A stretch of 18,716 bases of DNA from an uncultured Oscillospiraceae bacterium (GTDB lineage: Bacteria > Bacillota > Clostridia > Oscillospirales > Oscillospiraceae): the NCBI GenBank assembly GCA_910585155.1, contig CAJUEC010000037.1, positions 6,083-24,798 of the forward strand, written 5' to 3'. This document shows positions 7,019 through 14,120 of this stretch, one piece after another; position 1 is the stretch's first letter, and every line of letters starts with the position of its first letter. The notes beneath the pieces were generated by a model. The model did not search any database. It saw nothing but the letters and a program-made list of their open reading frames with translations, and had not been told where the DNA came from. Both the position numbers and the translations under genes were made by a program.

Positions 7019-9685
7019 ATGAAGCTCATGGTCATCGACGGCAATTCCATCGTCAACCGGGCCTTTTACGGCGTCAGCCAAAATCTGACCACCCGGGAGG
7101 GCCTGCCCACCAACGCCATCTTCGGCTTTCTCAACATCCTGCTCAAGCTGCTGGACGAGGAGAAGCCGGAGGGGCTGGCGGTGGCCTTCGATATGCGCTC
7201 ACCCACCTTCCGGCACAAGGCCTTCGCCGCCTACAAGGCCCAGCGCAAGGGGATGCCGGAGGAGCTGGCCGTCCAGATGCCGGTATTAAAAGAGGTGCTG
7301 GACGCCATGAACATCCGCCGGTATGAGCTGGAGGGCTGGGAGGCGGACGACCTGCTGGGCACCATGGCCCGGGTGAACGGAGATCGGGATGGGGAGACGG
7401 TGATTGTCACCGGGGACAAGGACTCCCTCCAGCTGATCGACGGGCGCACCACCGTCAAGCTGGTGACCACCCGCATGGGCCAGACCACCACCCGGAACGT
7501 CACCCCCGAGGACTTCCGGGGGGAGTACGGCTTCGACCCCGTCCACATGATCGACCTGAAGGCGCTGATGGGAGATTCCTCCGACAACTACCCCGGGGTA
7601 AAGGGCGTGGGGGAGAAGACCGCCATGGCGCTGATCCAGCAGTACCAGTCGGTGGACGCCATCTATGAGCGGCTGCCGGACATCGACGCCAAGCCCGGCG
7701 TCATCAAAAAGCTCACCGAGGGAGAGGATGACGCCCGGCTGTCCCACGAGCTGGCCGTCATCCGCTGTGACGCGCCCATGGACTTCGACCCGGCGGACAC
7801 GGCGAGGCAGCCCTTTAACGAGCCGGTTTTGTACCAGAAGCTGCTCCAATTGGAGTTTAACAAGCTCATCGACAAGCTGAAGCTCACCCCCGGCCCCGTG
7901 GTCTCCGTCCCCGAGGAGGAGCCGGTGGAGGTCCAGGTGAACAGCGCGGATGTGCTCACCGTCCAAGAGTTTGAACAGGCCCTCGCCAAGTGGGAGGGGG
8001 CGGACTGCGTGGCCGTCCTGCCCCTGCCGGGGCTGGCGGGGGTGGCGGTGTCCGTCAGCGAGGACGGCGGCAGGCGGGCGTGCCTCTATGACATCCGCGC
8101 CAGCCGCTACGAGGGGGACTATCACGCCCTGCTGGCGGCGCTGTTCTCGGGAAGGGTAAAGAAGGCGGCTCACGGCGTCAAGGAGCTGTGCCGCGCCCTG
8201 CTGGACGAGGGCGTGGAGCCCGGGGGCTTTGTGTTTGACACGGAGCTGGCGGCCTATCTGCTGGACCCCACCGCGGGCAGCTACGAGCTGCGCAAGCTGG
8301 CCATGTCCTATTTCAAAAAGGAAGTGGAGCTCAACGCCGCCTACAAGGACGAGACCGCCTTCTCCCTGCTGGACGACGGGCTGAAGGCCCAGACCGCCTG
8401 GTACGAGGACACCGCCTGGATTGAGGCGTTTTACGATTTGTTCCGGCCCAGGCTGGAGGAGCTGGGCCTGCTGCCTGTGCTGACGGATATTGAGCTGCCC
8501 CTGTGCCCGGTGCTGGCCCGGATGGAGAGGGCCGGGGTGCTGGTGGACGGACAGGCGCTGGCTGAGTTCGGAAAGCAGCTCCAGCTGGGCATCGACGCCC
8601 TGAGGGCGGAAATCTACCGTCTGGCCGGGGAGGAATTCAACATCCTCTCCCCCAAGCAGCTGGGACACATCCTGTTTGACAAGCTGGGCCTGCCCCCGGT
8701 GAAAAAGACCAAAACCGGCTGGTCCACCAACGTGGACGTGCTGGAAAAGCTGCGCCCCCGCCACGAGATTGTGGGCCGGGTGCTGGACTACCGCCAGCTC
8801 ACCAAGCTCAACTCCACCTACGTGGAGGGGCTGGGCAAGGTGATCGCCGGGGACGGGCGCATCCACACCAGCTTCCAGAACACCGTCACCGCCACCGGGC
8901 GGCTGTCCTCCACCGAGCCCAATTTGCAGAATATCCCCGTGCGCACCCCCCTGGGGGCGGAGATGCGCAAAATGTTCGTGGCCCCGGCGGGGCGGGTGCT
9001 GGTGGACGCGGACTACTCCCAGATCGAGCTGCGGCTGCTGGCCCACATGTCCGGGGACAGCGCCATGATCGCGGGCTTCAACTCCGGGGTGGACATACAC
9101 ACCGTCACCGCCTCCCAGGTGTTCTCCCTGCCCCAGGACGCGGTGCCCCCGGAGCTGCGCCGGGCGGCCAAGGCGGTGAACTTCGGCATCGTGTACGGCA
9201 TATCCGCCTTCTCCCTGTCGGAGGACATCCACGTCACCGTGGCCCAGGCCAAGGAGTATATGGAGAAGTATTTTGAGCACTACGCCGGCGTGCGCGCCTA
9301 TATGACCCGGGTGGTGGAGCAGGGCAGGGAGGACGGCTATGTGTCCACCCTCTACGGCCGCCGCCGCTGGCTGCCCGAGCTGAAAAGCTCCAACTTCAAT
9401 ACCCGCTCCTTTGGCGAGCGGGTGGCGCTGAACATGCCCATTCAGGGCACGGCGGCGGATATCATCAAGCTGGCCATGGTGAAGGTAGACGCCCGCCTGC
9501 GGGCGGAGGGGCTGGAGGCCCGGCTGGTGCTCCAGGTCCACGACGAGCTGATTGTGGAGTGCCCGGAGCAGGAGGCGGACCAGGTCAGGGCCCTGCTCCA
9601 GGAGGAGATGGAGGGGGTGGCGGCGCTGTCCGTGCCCCTGGCGGCGGACGCCAACGTGGGAAGGACATGGGCGCAGTGCCATTGA
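7019..9685 (+). CDS. polA: DNA polymerase I
   Basis: An 888-residue repair and Okazaki-fragment polymerase. It has an N-terminal 5' nuclease/flap domain (about 1-290; MVIDGNSIVNRAFYG and GDSSDNYPGVKGVGEKTA), a middle 3'-5' exonuclease-like domain (about 300-480), and the polymerase domain. Polymerase motifs are A, DADYSQIELRL at 663; B, RRAAKAVNFGIVYG at 714; and C, VHDELIVE at 840. The exonuclease-like domain lacks the metal-binding acidic residues at the expected sites, so proofreading is probably absent, as in Bacillus Pol I. The ATG at 7019 is preferred over a GTG at 7010 because GAGGTG (7007-7012) then serves as the binding site. Confidence 0.97.
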   Translation: MKLMVIDGNSIVNRAFYGVSQNLTTREGLPTNAIFGFLNILLKLLDEEKPEGLAVAFDMRSPTFRHKAFAAYKAQRKGMPEELAVQMPVLKEVLDAMNIRRYELEGWEADDLLGTMARVNGDRDGETVIVTGDKDSLQLIDGRTTVKLVTTRMGQTTTRNVTPEDFRGEYGFDPVHMIDLKALMGDSSDNYPGVKGVGEKTAMALIQQYQSVDAIYERLPDIDAKPGVIKKLTEGEDDARLSHELAVIRCDAPMDFDPADTARQPFNEPVLYQKLLQLEFNKLIDKLKLTPGPVVSVPEEEPVEVQVNSADVLTVQEFEQALAKWEGADCVAVLPLPGLAGVAVSVSEDGGRRACLYDIRASRYEGDYHALLAALFSGRVKKAAHGVKELCRALLDEGVEPGGFVFDTELAAYLLDPTAGSYELRKLAMSYFKKEVELNAAYKDETAFSLLDDGLKAQTAWYEDTAWIEAFYDLFRPRLEELGLLPVLTDIELPLCPVLARMERAGVLVDGQALAEFGKQLQLGIDALRAEIYRLAGEEFNILSPKQLGHILFDKLGLPPVKKTKTGWSTNVDVLEKLRPRHEIVGRVLDYRQLTKLNSTYVEGLGKVIAGDGRIHTSFQNTVTATGRLSSTEPNLQNIPVRTPLGAEMRKMFVAPAGRVLVDADYSQIELRLLAHMSGDSAMIAGFNSGVDIHTVTASQVFSLPQDAVPPELRRAAKAVNFGIVYGISAFSLSEDIHVTVAQAKEYMEKYFEHYAGVRAYMTRVVEQGREDGYVSTLYGRRRWLPELKSSNFNTRSFGERVALNMPIQGTAADIIKLAMVKVDARLRAEGLEARLVLQVHDELIVECPEQEADQVRALLQEEMEGVAALSVPLAADANVGRTWAQCH

Positions 9686-9699
9686 CGGCAGACCTGTAG

Positions 9700-9784
9700 G
9701 GGCGCACATTGTGCGCCCGCAAACCACCGGGTATCCCCCATCACCAGGCACTTTCTGCAAAGCGCGGGCGGACCATGTCCGCCC
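9700..9784. repeat. Pair of short GC palindromes after polA
   Basis: Two perfect 8-bp stems with 3-base loops: GGGCGCAC/GTGCGCCC at 9700-9718 and GGGCGGAC/GTCCGCCC at 9766-9784. Neither has a T-run. They fill most of the 122-bp gap between polA and the next gene and resemble the small dispersed palindromes common in gut Clostridia. They could fold in the mRNA and weaken read-through or protect an end; no strong terminator is seen here. Confidence 0.7.
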
Positions 9785-9807
9785 CCCCACACAAAGGAGG
9801 TTTATCC

Positions 9808-10560
9808 ATGAGCTTATTTGACAGCTTTGACCCTGTTTCCAAGGAGATTTTGAAGCCAACCCACATGATCCGCCCGGTGGCCGGCTTCCCGGAGACGGTG
9901 GTGCTCACCTTTGAGGAGAAATCTTTGCGGCTGCTGAAAAACGTCTGCGCCTTCCGGGTGGCCGCCATACTCAAGGGCGGGCGGGACATCCCGGTCTATG
10001 CCCTTCGCTACAACGAACAGGATCTGGCGATCTGCCAATCCATCATCGGCGGCGCGGCCACGGCGGCGCTGGTGGAGGAGCTGCGGGCCCTGGGGGCGAA
10101 AAGGGTGCTGCTCTACGGCGCCTGCGGCGTGCTGGACAGGGCGGTGACCGCCGGACATTTCATCCTCCCCACCGCCGCCTGCCGGGACGAGGGGACCAGC
10201 TACCACTACCTGCCCCCGGCGGACTATGTGGAGGTGCCCACGGCGGGGCGGCTGGCGGAGATCTTCGAGGAATTGGGTCTGTCCTATGTGCTGGGGAAGA
10301 CCTGGACCACCGACGCCATCTACCGGGAGACCCGGGCCAACGTGGACAAGCGCAGGGCGGAGGGCTGTGTGGCCGTGGAGATGGAGTGCGCCTCCGCCAT
10401 GGCGGTGGGGCAGTTCCGGAGGATGCCGGTGTACCAGTTCCTCTACGCCGAGGACAGCCTGGACGGCAGCGACTGGGACCCCCGCACCTGGGGGGCGGTG
10501 CCCGCGTCGAATTATGAGAAGTATCTGCGGGTGGCGCTGGAGACCGCCGCGCGGCTGTAG
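9808..10560 (+). CDS. Nucleoside phosphorylase family protein
   Basis: A 250-residue member of the PNP/UDP phosphorylase superfamily, which splits nucleosides with phosphate into a base and ribose 1-phosphate. Visible family features are a phosphate-site region LLYGACGVLD, RDEGTSYHYL, and the substrate-site motif VEMECASAMAV, in which the Met-Glu pair contacts the ribose. The usual length is 235-280. The start at 9808 follows AAAGGAGG. The exact substrate (uridine, purine nucleoside or other) cannot be read from the sequence. It is the first of a tight gene run that continues to tsaD. Confidence 0.9.
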   Translation: MSLFDSFDPVSKEILKPTHMIRPVAGFPETVVLTFEEKSLRLLKNVCAFRVAAILKGGRDIPVYALRYNEQDLAICQSIIGGAATAALVEELRALGAKRVLLYGACGVLDRAVTAGHFILPTAACRDEGTSYHYLPPADYVEVPTAGRLAEIFEELGLSYVLGKTWTTDAIYRETRANVDKRRAEGCVAVEMECASAMAVGQFRRMPVYQFLYAEDSLDGSDWDPRTWGAVPASNYEKYLRVALETAARL

Positions 10561-10576
10561 AGTGGGGGTCGATCAG

Positions 10577-11188
10577 ATGAGAGGCGTACGGGAATATTAC
10601 GACAAGACCGCGGCGGAGTGGGCGGAAAACGGCTACAAGGACGGGGCGGATCTGCCCTGCCTGGACGAGTTTCTCTCCCTGCTGCCCCCCGGCGGCCGGG
10701 TGCTGGACCTGTGCTGCGGCGCGGGGTATGAGACGGGGCGCATACGGGCGCGGGGCTTTGAGGCGCTGGGGCTGGACTTCAGCGGCGAGAGCCTGAAGAT
10801 CGCCCGGCAGCGCAACCGCGGCATCCCCTTTTACCAGGGGGACATGCTGGAGGACTACGCCTACGTCGGCGCGGTGGACGGCGTCCTGCTGTCCGCCGGG
10901 CTGGTCCACGTGGAGACGGCGGACCTGCCCCTGGCCTTTGCCCAGATGGCCGGGGTGGTGCGCCCCGGGGGCTATGTGCTGGCCTCCATCCGGGAGGGGA
11001 CGGGGAAGCTGGCCCAGTGGAGCCTCCGGGAGATCGACGGGGAGCAGTACGACCGCAGCTTCATCGCCCACACCCCGGAGGAGGTGGTCCGGGGGGCGGA
11101 GAGGTGGTTTTCCTACTGCCGGGAGCTGCCCTCGGACATGGCCGTCTGGCGGCAGCTGCTGTTCCGGCGGACGGGGGCGGACACATGA
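10577..11188 (+). CDS. Class I SAM-dependent methyltransferase
   Basis: A 203-residue Rossmann-fold methyltransferase of unknown substrate. Motif I, VLDLCCGAGYETG, is at residues 42-54; the acidic residue after strand 2 is Asp67 (GLDFS); and QGDM near 87-90 would contact the adenine. The post-core segment MAGVVRPGGYVLASI fits the UbiE/type 11 group. It starts 16 nt after the phosphorylase gene stops, and its own TGA overlaps the rimI start. The ribosome binding site is weak (GGGGG), so coupling to the upstream gene is likely. A GTG five codons earlier is an alternative start. Confidence 0.9.
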   Translation: MRGVREYYDKTAAEWAENGYKDGADLPCLDEFLSLLPPGGRVLDLCCGAGYETGRIRARGFEALGLDFSGESLKIARQRNRGIPFYQGDMLEDYAYVGAVDGVLLSAGLVHVETADLPLAFAQMAGVVRPGGYVLASIREGTGKLAQWSLREIDGEQYDRSFIAHTPEEVVRGAERWFSYCRELPSDMAVWRQLLFRRTGADT

Positions 11189-11652
11189 AGGTTTGCATCG
11201 TACCCATGACCGCCGCCCATCTGCCCCAGGTGGCGGCGCTGGAAAACATCTGCTTCCCCGCCGACCCCTGGAGCGAGGCGCTGTTCCGGGAGGCGCTGGA
11301 CAACCCCTCCGCGGCCATTCTGCTGGCCCAGGGGGAGGGGGGCGCGCTGCTGGGCTACGCCGTGCTGGCCGCCGTGCTGGACGAGGGGAATCTGGACAAC
11401 ATCGCCGTGGCTCCGGCAGGCCGGCGGCAGGGGGTGGCGGACGCCCTGCTGTCCGCCATCACCGGCTTTGGCCGGGAGCACCTGTCCCGCCTCACGCTGG
11501 AGGTCCGGGCCTCCAACGCCCCCGCCATCGCCCTGTACGAGAAGCACGGCTTCCGGGGGGTGGGGCGGCGGAAAAACTACTACACTGCGCCCCGGGAGGA
11601 CGCGGTTTTGATGACTTTGGAGTTTGAACATGGAACTGAAGCTGCTGAATAA
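11185..11652 (+). CDS. rimI: Ribosomal-protein-alanine N-acetyltransferase
   Basis: A 155-residue GNAT enzyme of the RimI type, which acetylates protein N-termini (classically ribosomal protein S18). The acetyl-CoA site is IAVAPAGRRQGVADALL at about 73-89, and the family signature LEVRASNAPAIALYEKHGF follows at about 105-123, with the Glu and Tyr expected at the active site. The ATG overlaps the methyltransferase stop (ATGA), so the two are translationally coupled. RimI is often encoded beside tsaB and tsaD; here tsaD lies two genes downstream, but no tsaB is seen. Confidence 0.93.
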   Translation: MKVCIVPMTAAHLPQVAALENICFPADPWSEALFREALDNPSAAILLAQGEGGALLGYAVLAAVLDEGNLDNIAVAPAGRRQGVADALLSAITGFGREHLSRLTLEVRASNAPAIALYEKHGFRGVGRRKNYYTAPREDAVLMTLEFEHGTEAAE

Positions 11653-12247
11653 GGGGGAGCTCACCGCCCTCTACCAAAACGAGATGACCGCCGACTTTCC
11701 GAAATCCGAGCTGAAGCCCCTCCGGGCCATGCTGCGGCTGATGGACCTGGGCCGGTACGACCCCCTGCTGGCGACGGAGAACGGTCAGGCGGTGGGCTAC
11801 GCCATGATGTGGCTGCCGGAGGACCGGGCGGGGGCGCTGCTGGAGTATCTTGGCGTTTTGCGCGGGCGGCGGGGCCATGGGCTGGGGGCGAGGATCCTGG
11901 AGCTGCTGGCGGCGCGGTACGGCCAGCTCTTCGGCGAGGCGGAGGCCCCCGGCCCCCAGCTCTCCCCGCAGGAGAACGACTTGCGCTGCCGCCGGATCGC
12001 CTTTTATGAGCGCAATGGCTTCCGGGTGCTGGACTACCAGTGCGCCCTGTTCGGGGTGCTCTTCCGCTGCCTCTACCGGGGGCCGGAGCGCGACGACCGG
12101 AGGGTGGAGGCCATGCACCGGGGGGTATACGCGCAGTATTTTTCCCCGGGGCATATGGAACGGTATATTCAGCTGCCTCTGGCCCCCGGCGAGGCGGTCC
12201 ACCCCGCGCCCGAGTGGGTGGAGGAGACGTATCCAGATGAAGATTAA
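11630..12247 (+). CDS. GNAT family N-acetyltransferase
   Basis: A 205-residue protein. The acetyl-CoA-binding core is EYLGVLRGRRGHGLGARIL at about 72-90 (R-x-x-G-x-G pattern), followed by RRIAFYERNGFRVLDYQ at 121-137. A C-terminal extension of about 60 residues goes beyond the minimal GNAT fold. The substrate is unknown. The ATG at 11630 lies inside the end of rimI (23-bp overlap) with TGGAG upstream; a TTG two codons earlier is an alternative. The overlap shows that it is in the same operon. Confidence 0.88.
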   Translation: MELKLLNKGELTALYQNEMTADFPKSELKPLRAMLRLMDLGRYDPLLATENGQAVGYAMMWLPEDRAGALLEYLGVLRGRRGHGLGARILELLAARYGQLFGEAEAPGPQLSPQENDLRCRRIAFYERNGFRVLDYQCALFGVLFRCLYRGPERDDRRVEAMHRGVYAQYFSPGHMERYIQLPLAPGEAVHPAPEWVEETYPDED

Positions 12248-12382
12248 CAGCTGACTGGGCCCCGGCCCTGCCTCCGGGACTGCCGGCTTGACGAATTGGA
12301 GTTCTCCGCAGGAATGTGGCTGGACGGGGAAAACGGGCGGTATCTCTGCGGCTCCACCTGGAATTACCGAAAGAAAGCGTGA
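12237..12382 (+). pseudogene. Small ORF before tsaD, apparently frameshifted near its start
   Basis: An open frame from 12248 to a TGA at 12380-12382 encodes about 44 residues, PRPCLRDCRLDELEF through CGSTWNYRKKA, with three cysteines and an acidic-aromatic composition that does not look like random GC-rich sequence. It has no ATG or GTG near its upstream end; the first usual start codons are a TTG at 12296 and an ATG at 12314. An ATG at 12237 with GGAGGAG upstream starts the right distance away but is in the wrong frame and stops after five codons; a one-base shift would join them. It ends four bases before the tsaD start, as a coupled gene would. I do not recognise the family. Confidence 0.4.
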
Positions 12383-12386
12383 TTGG

Positions 12387-13397
12387 ATGAACATTTTAGC
12401 CTTTGAATCCTCCTGCGACGAGACCGCCGCCGCCGTGGTGCGGGACGGCCGGACGGTGCTGTCCTCGGTCATCGCCTCCTCGGCGGACATGCACGCCATC
12501 TACGGCGGCGTGGTGCCCGAGATCGCCTCCCGCAAGCATGTGGAGGCCATCTCCGGCCTGGCGGACGAGGCGCTGAAGCAGGCGGCGCTGTCCAAGGGGG
12601 ACATCGACGCCGTGGCCGTCACCTACGCCCCCGGGCTCATCGGGGCCCTGCTGGTGGGGGTGTCCTTCGCCAAGTCCGCAGCCTTTGGGCTGGGGGTGCC
12701 GCTGATCCCCGTCCACCACGTCCGGGGGCACATCGCCGCCAACTACATCGCCCACCCCGACCTGGAGCCCCCCTTCCTGTGCCTGTGCGTGTCCGGCGGT
12801 ACCACCGCCCTTGTGGACGTGAGGGACTATACCCACTTTCAGGTGCTGGGCTCCACCCGGGACGACGCGGCGGGGGAGTGCTTCGACAAAACCGCCCGGG
12901 TGCTGGGGCTGGGCTACCCCGGCGGCGAGCCCATGGAGAGGATGGCCCAGGGGGGGGACGACAGGGCGTTTGCGTTCCCCCGGGCCCACGTGGCCGACCA
13001 CCCGCTGGACATGTCCTTTTCCGGCCTAAAGACGGCGGTGCTGAACACCATCCACAACGCCCAGCAAAAGGGGGAGGAGCTGAACCTCCACGATCTGGCG
13101 GCCTCCTTCGCCGCGGCGGTGTCCGATTCCCTCATTCCCCGGGTGATGGAGGCGGACCGCATGACGGGCTATGGCAAAATCGCCGTGGCCGGGGGTGTGG
13201 CGGCCAACAGCCGCATCCGGGCGGACCTGGAGCGGGCCTGCGCCCAGGCCGGGGCTAGGCTGTGGCTGCCGCCGCTGGCGCTGTGCGGCGACAACGCCGC
13301 CATGATCGGCAGCCAGGGGTATTACGAGTACCTGGCGGGGCACACCGCGGGGTGGGAGCTGAACGCCCGGGCCAGCCTGGACATCTCCAGGGGCTGA
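12387..13397 (+). CDS. tsaD: tRNA N6-adenosine threonylcarbamoyltransferase
   Basis: A 336-residue enzyme that, with TsaB and TsaE, transfers the threonylcarbamoyl group from its AMP ester to A37 of tRNAs that read ANN codons (t6A). It begins MNILAFESSCDETAAAV, the family start; the metal-binding pair is His111 and His115 (HHVRGH), and CGDNAAM near 300 gives the third ligand. The in-frame ORF begins earlier, but the ATG at 12387 matches the family N-terminus. The binding site is weak, which fits coupling to the small ORF that ends four bases upstream. The last 107 bp recur, unchanged, at 13556-13662. Confidence 0.97.
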   Translation: MNILAFESSCDETAAAVVRDGRTVLSSVIASSADMHAIYGGVVPEIASRKHVEAISGLADEALKQAALSKGDIDAVAVTYAPGLIGALLVGVSFAKSAAFGLGVPLIPVHHVRGHIAANYIAHPDLEPPFLCLCVSGGTTALVDVRDYTHFQVLGSTRDDAAGECFDKTARVLGLGYPGGEPMERMAQGGDDRAFAFPRAHVADHPLDMSFSGLKTAVLNTIHNAQQKGEELNLHDLAASFAAAVSDSLIPRVMEADRMTGYGKIAVAGGVAANSRIRADLERACAQAGARLWLPPLALCGDNAAMIGSQGYYEYLAGHTAGWELNARASLDISRG

Positions 13398-13555
13398 CGG
13401 GCATGGCGGTGTTGCCGCCGGGGCCCCGCAGGGCGGGGCGGCGCTTGCGCCGTACAAGCGTTTCCGCGCAGCGGAAACCTTGAAATCGGCGGAATTGAGT
13501 TCCGCCGATTTGAGATCAATGAAGGGGTCCCCGCGGGGCTTGCCCCGTGGGGAGC
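13398..13555. repeat. Hairpin-rich inserted element after tsaD (copy E2)
   Basis: A 158-bp block between the tsaD stop and a second copy of the tsaD tail. Stems, in order: GGCGG/CCGCC (13405-13419), GCCCCGC/GCGGGGC (13423-13439), GGCGC/GCGCC (13440-13451), GTTTCCGC/GCGGAAAC (13460-13478), a perfect 12-bp AAATCGGCGGAA stem (13483-13511), and CCCCGCGGGGC/GCCCCGTGGGG (13529-13552) with one G-T wobble. It shares anchors and hairpin order with the block after pheT but has mostly different stem sequences. No ORF or transposase is present. I have the impression that this type of sequence is dispersed in related genomes, but I cannot search. Confidence 0.8.
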
Positions 13556-13662
13556 ACAACGCCGCCATGATCGGCAGCCAGGGGTATTACGAGTACCTGG
13601 CGGGGCACACCGCGGGGTGGGAGCTGAACGCCCGGGCCAGCCTGGACATCTCCAGGGGCTGA
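13556..13662 (+). pseudogene. Duplicated 3' end of tsaD
   Basis: A 107-bp exact copy of 13291-13397, which covers the last 34 full codons and the TGA. It ends exactly at the stop codon, like the pheT copy. There is no start signal. Complete identity points to a recent event or to ongoing gene conversion with the real tail. Confidence 0.95.
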
Positions 13663-13735
13663 GGCGGCGGGAGAGATTTTTGCTGTTATGTCAACTGAAA
13701 TGGCGCTTTAGCCTGCGAGAAAACTAGGGTTTGCG

Positions 13736-13758
13736 GGATTGCTACAAAATAGCAATCC
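13736..13758. other. Perfect hairpin downstream of the tsaD tail copy
   Basis: GGATTGCTA (13736-13744) and TAGCAATCC (13750-13758) with a CAAAA loop. No T-run follows on the plus strand, so it is a weak terminator candidate at best; it could stabilise the end of the tsaD transcript. Confidence 0.5.
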
Positions 13759-13782
13759 TGGGAAATGGATTGGGAGCCGCGG

Positions 13783-13821
13783 TGTTGAAGCTGTTGAAAA
13801 CTATGTGGAAGCTGTGGATAA
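13783..13821 (+). other. Array of four DnaA-box-like 9-mers
   Basis: Four head-to-tail 9-mers: TGTTGAAGC (13783), TGTTGAAAA (13792), TGTGGAAGC (13804) and TGTGGATAA (13813). The last is the perfect complement of the consensus box TTATCCACA; the others are degenerate. Spacing is 9, 12 and 9 bp. An AT-rich stretch follows at 13831-13858. dnaA, dnaN and other origin genes are absent, so this is unlikely to be the main origin. Confidence 0.45.
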
Positions 13822-13940
13822 CTCTCCGTATCAGGATTTATATTTTGGATTATGGAAACTGAAAAGAGGGCTGTGGCGGCGGGTACGGCCGGGGCGGGCG
13901 GCGCCTGTTCGGCGGAAGGGGTATACTGTGCGTATAGCTC

Positions 13941-13970
13941 TTGACGGGACTGTGCCGGGCGTGGTAAACT
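13941..13970 (+). promoter_or_regulatory. Promoter for the ZTP riboswitch and fhs
   Basis: The -35 is TTGACG (13941-13946) and the -10 is TAAACT (13965-13970), with an 18-bp spacer. Transcription would begin at about 13976, right where the riboswitch begins. Confidence 0.7.
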
Positions 13971-13975
13971 ATACC

Positions 13976-14089
13976 TGCTGTATGACTGGCGGAAGTGGGG
14001 GAACCACGTGGAGTACAGCGGCGCTTGCCGCGCCTGATCGCCGACCGTCTGGGCGCACTGACTGAAGCTCGGTGCGCCCTGTTTTGTTT
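13976..14089 (+). promoter_or_regulatory. ZTP (pfl-type) riboswitch upstream of fhs
   Basis: The conserved core of the pfl/ZTP aptamer is visible: GACTGGCGG (13984-13992), the hairpin GTGGGGGAACCAC (13995-14007), GTGGAG, and the distal CCGTCTGGGCGCA (14045-14057). A first stem pairs GCTGTA (13977-13982) with TACAGC (14014-14019). The distal strand overlaps the 5' arm of a terminator, so ligand binding should favour read-through. ZTP (and ZMP) accumulates when 10-formyl-tetrahydrofolate is short, and fhs makes that cofactor, so the switch fits its gene. Confidence 0.92.
14051..14089 (+). terminator. Regulatory terminator of the ZTP riboswitch
   Basis: GGGCGCAC (14051-14058) pairs with GTGCGCCC (14072-14079) around a 13-base loop, followed by TGTTTTGTTT. 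Its 5' arm is part of the aptamer's conserved distal strand, the usual layout for a switch that turns transcription on. Confidence 0.85.
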
Positions 14090-14120
14090 GGACGCACCAA
14101 AAGAATGAGGAGGAAACGCT

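Noticed and set aside
9700..9784. Terminator for polA
   Set aside because: Both palindromes lack T-runs; they look like dispersed short palindromes.
7286..9859. Long antisense ORF opposite polA (857 codons), and similar ones opposite pheT, fhs and ktrB
   Set aside because: These are shadows caused by high GC at third codon positions; they are low-complexity (His, Gly, Gln, Pro, Val) and lack family features.
13783..13860. Main chromosomal origin
   Set aside because: dnaA, dnaN, rpmH and other origin neighbours are absent and only one box is a perfect match.
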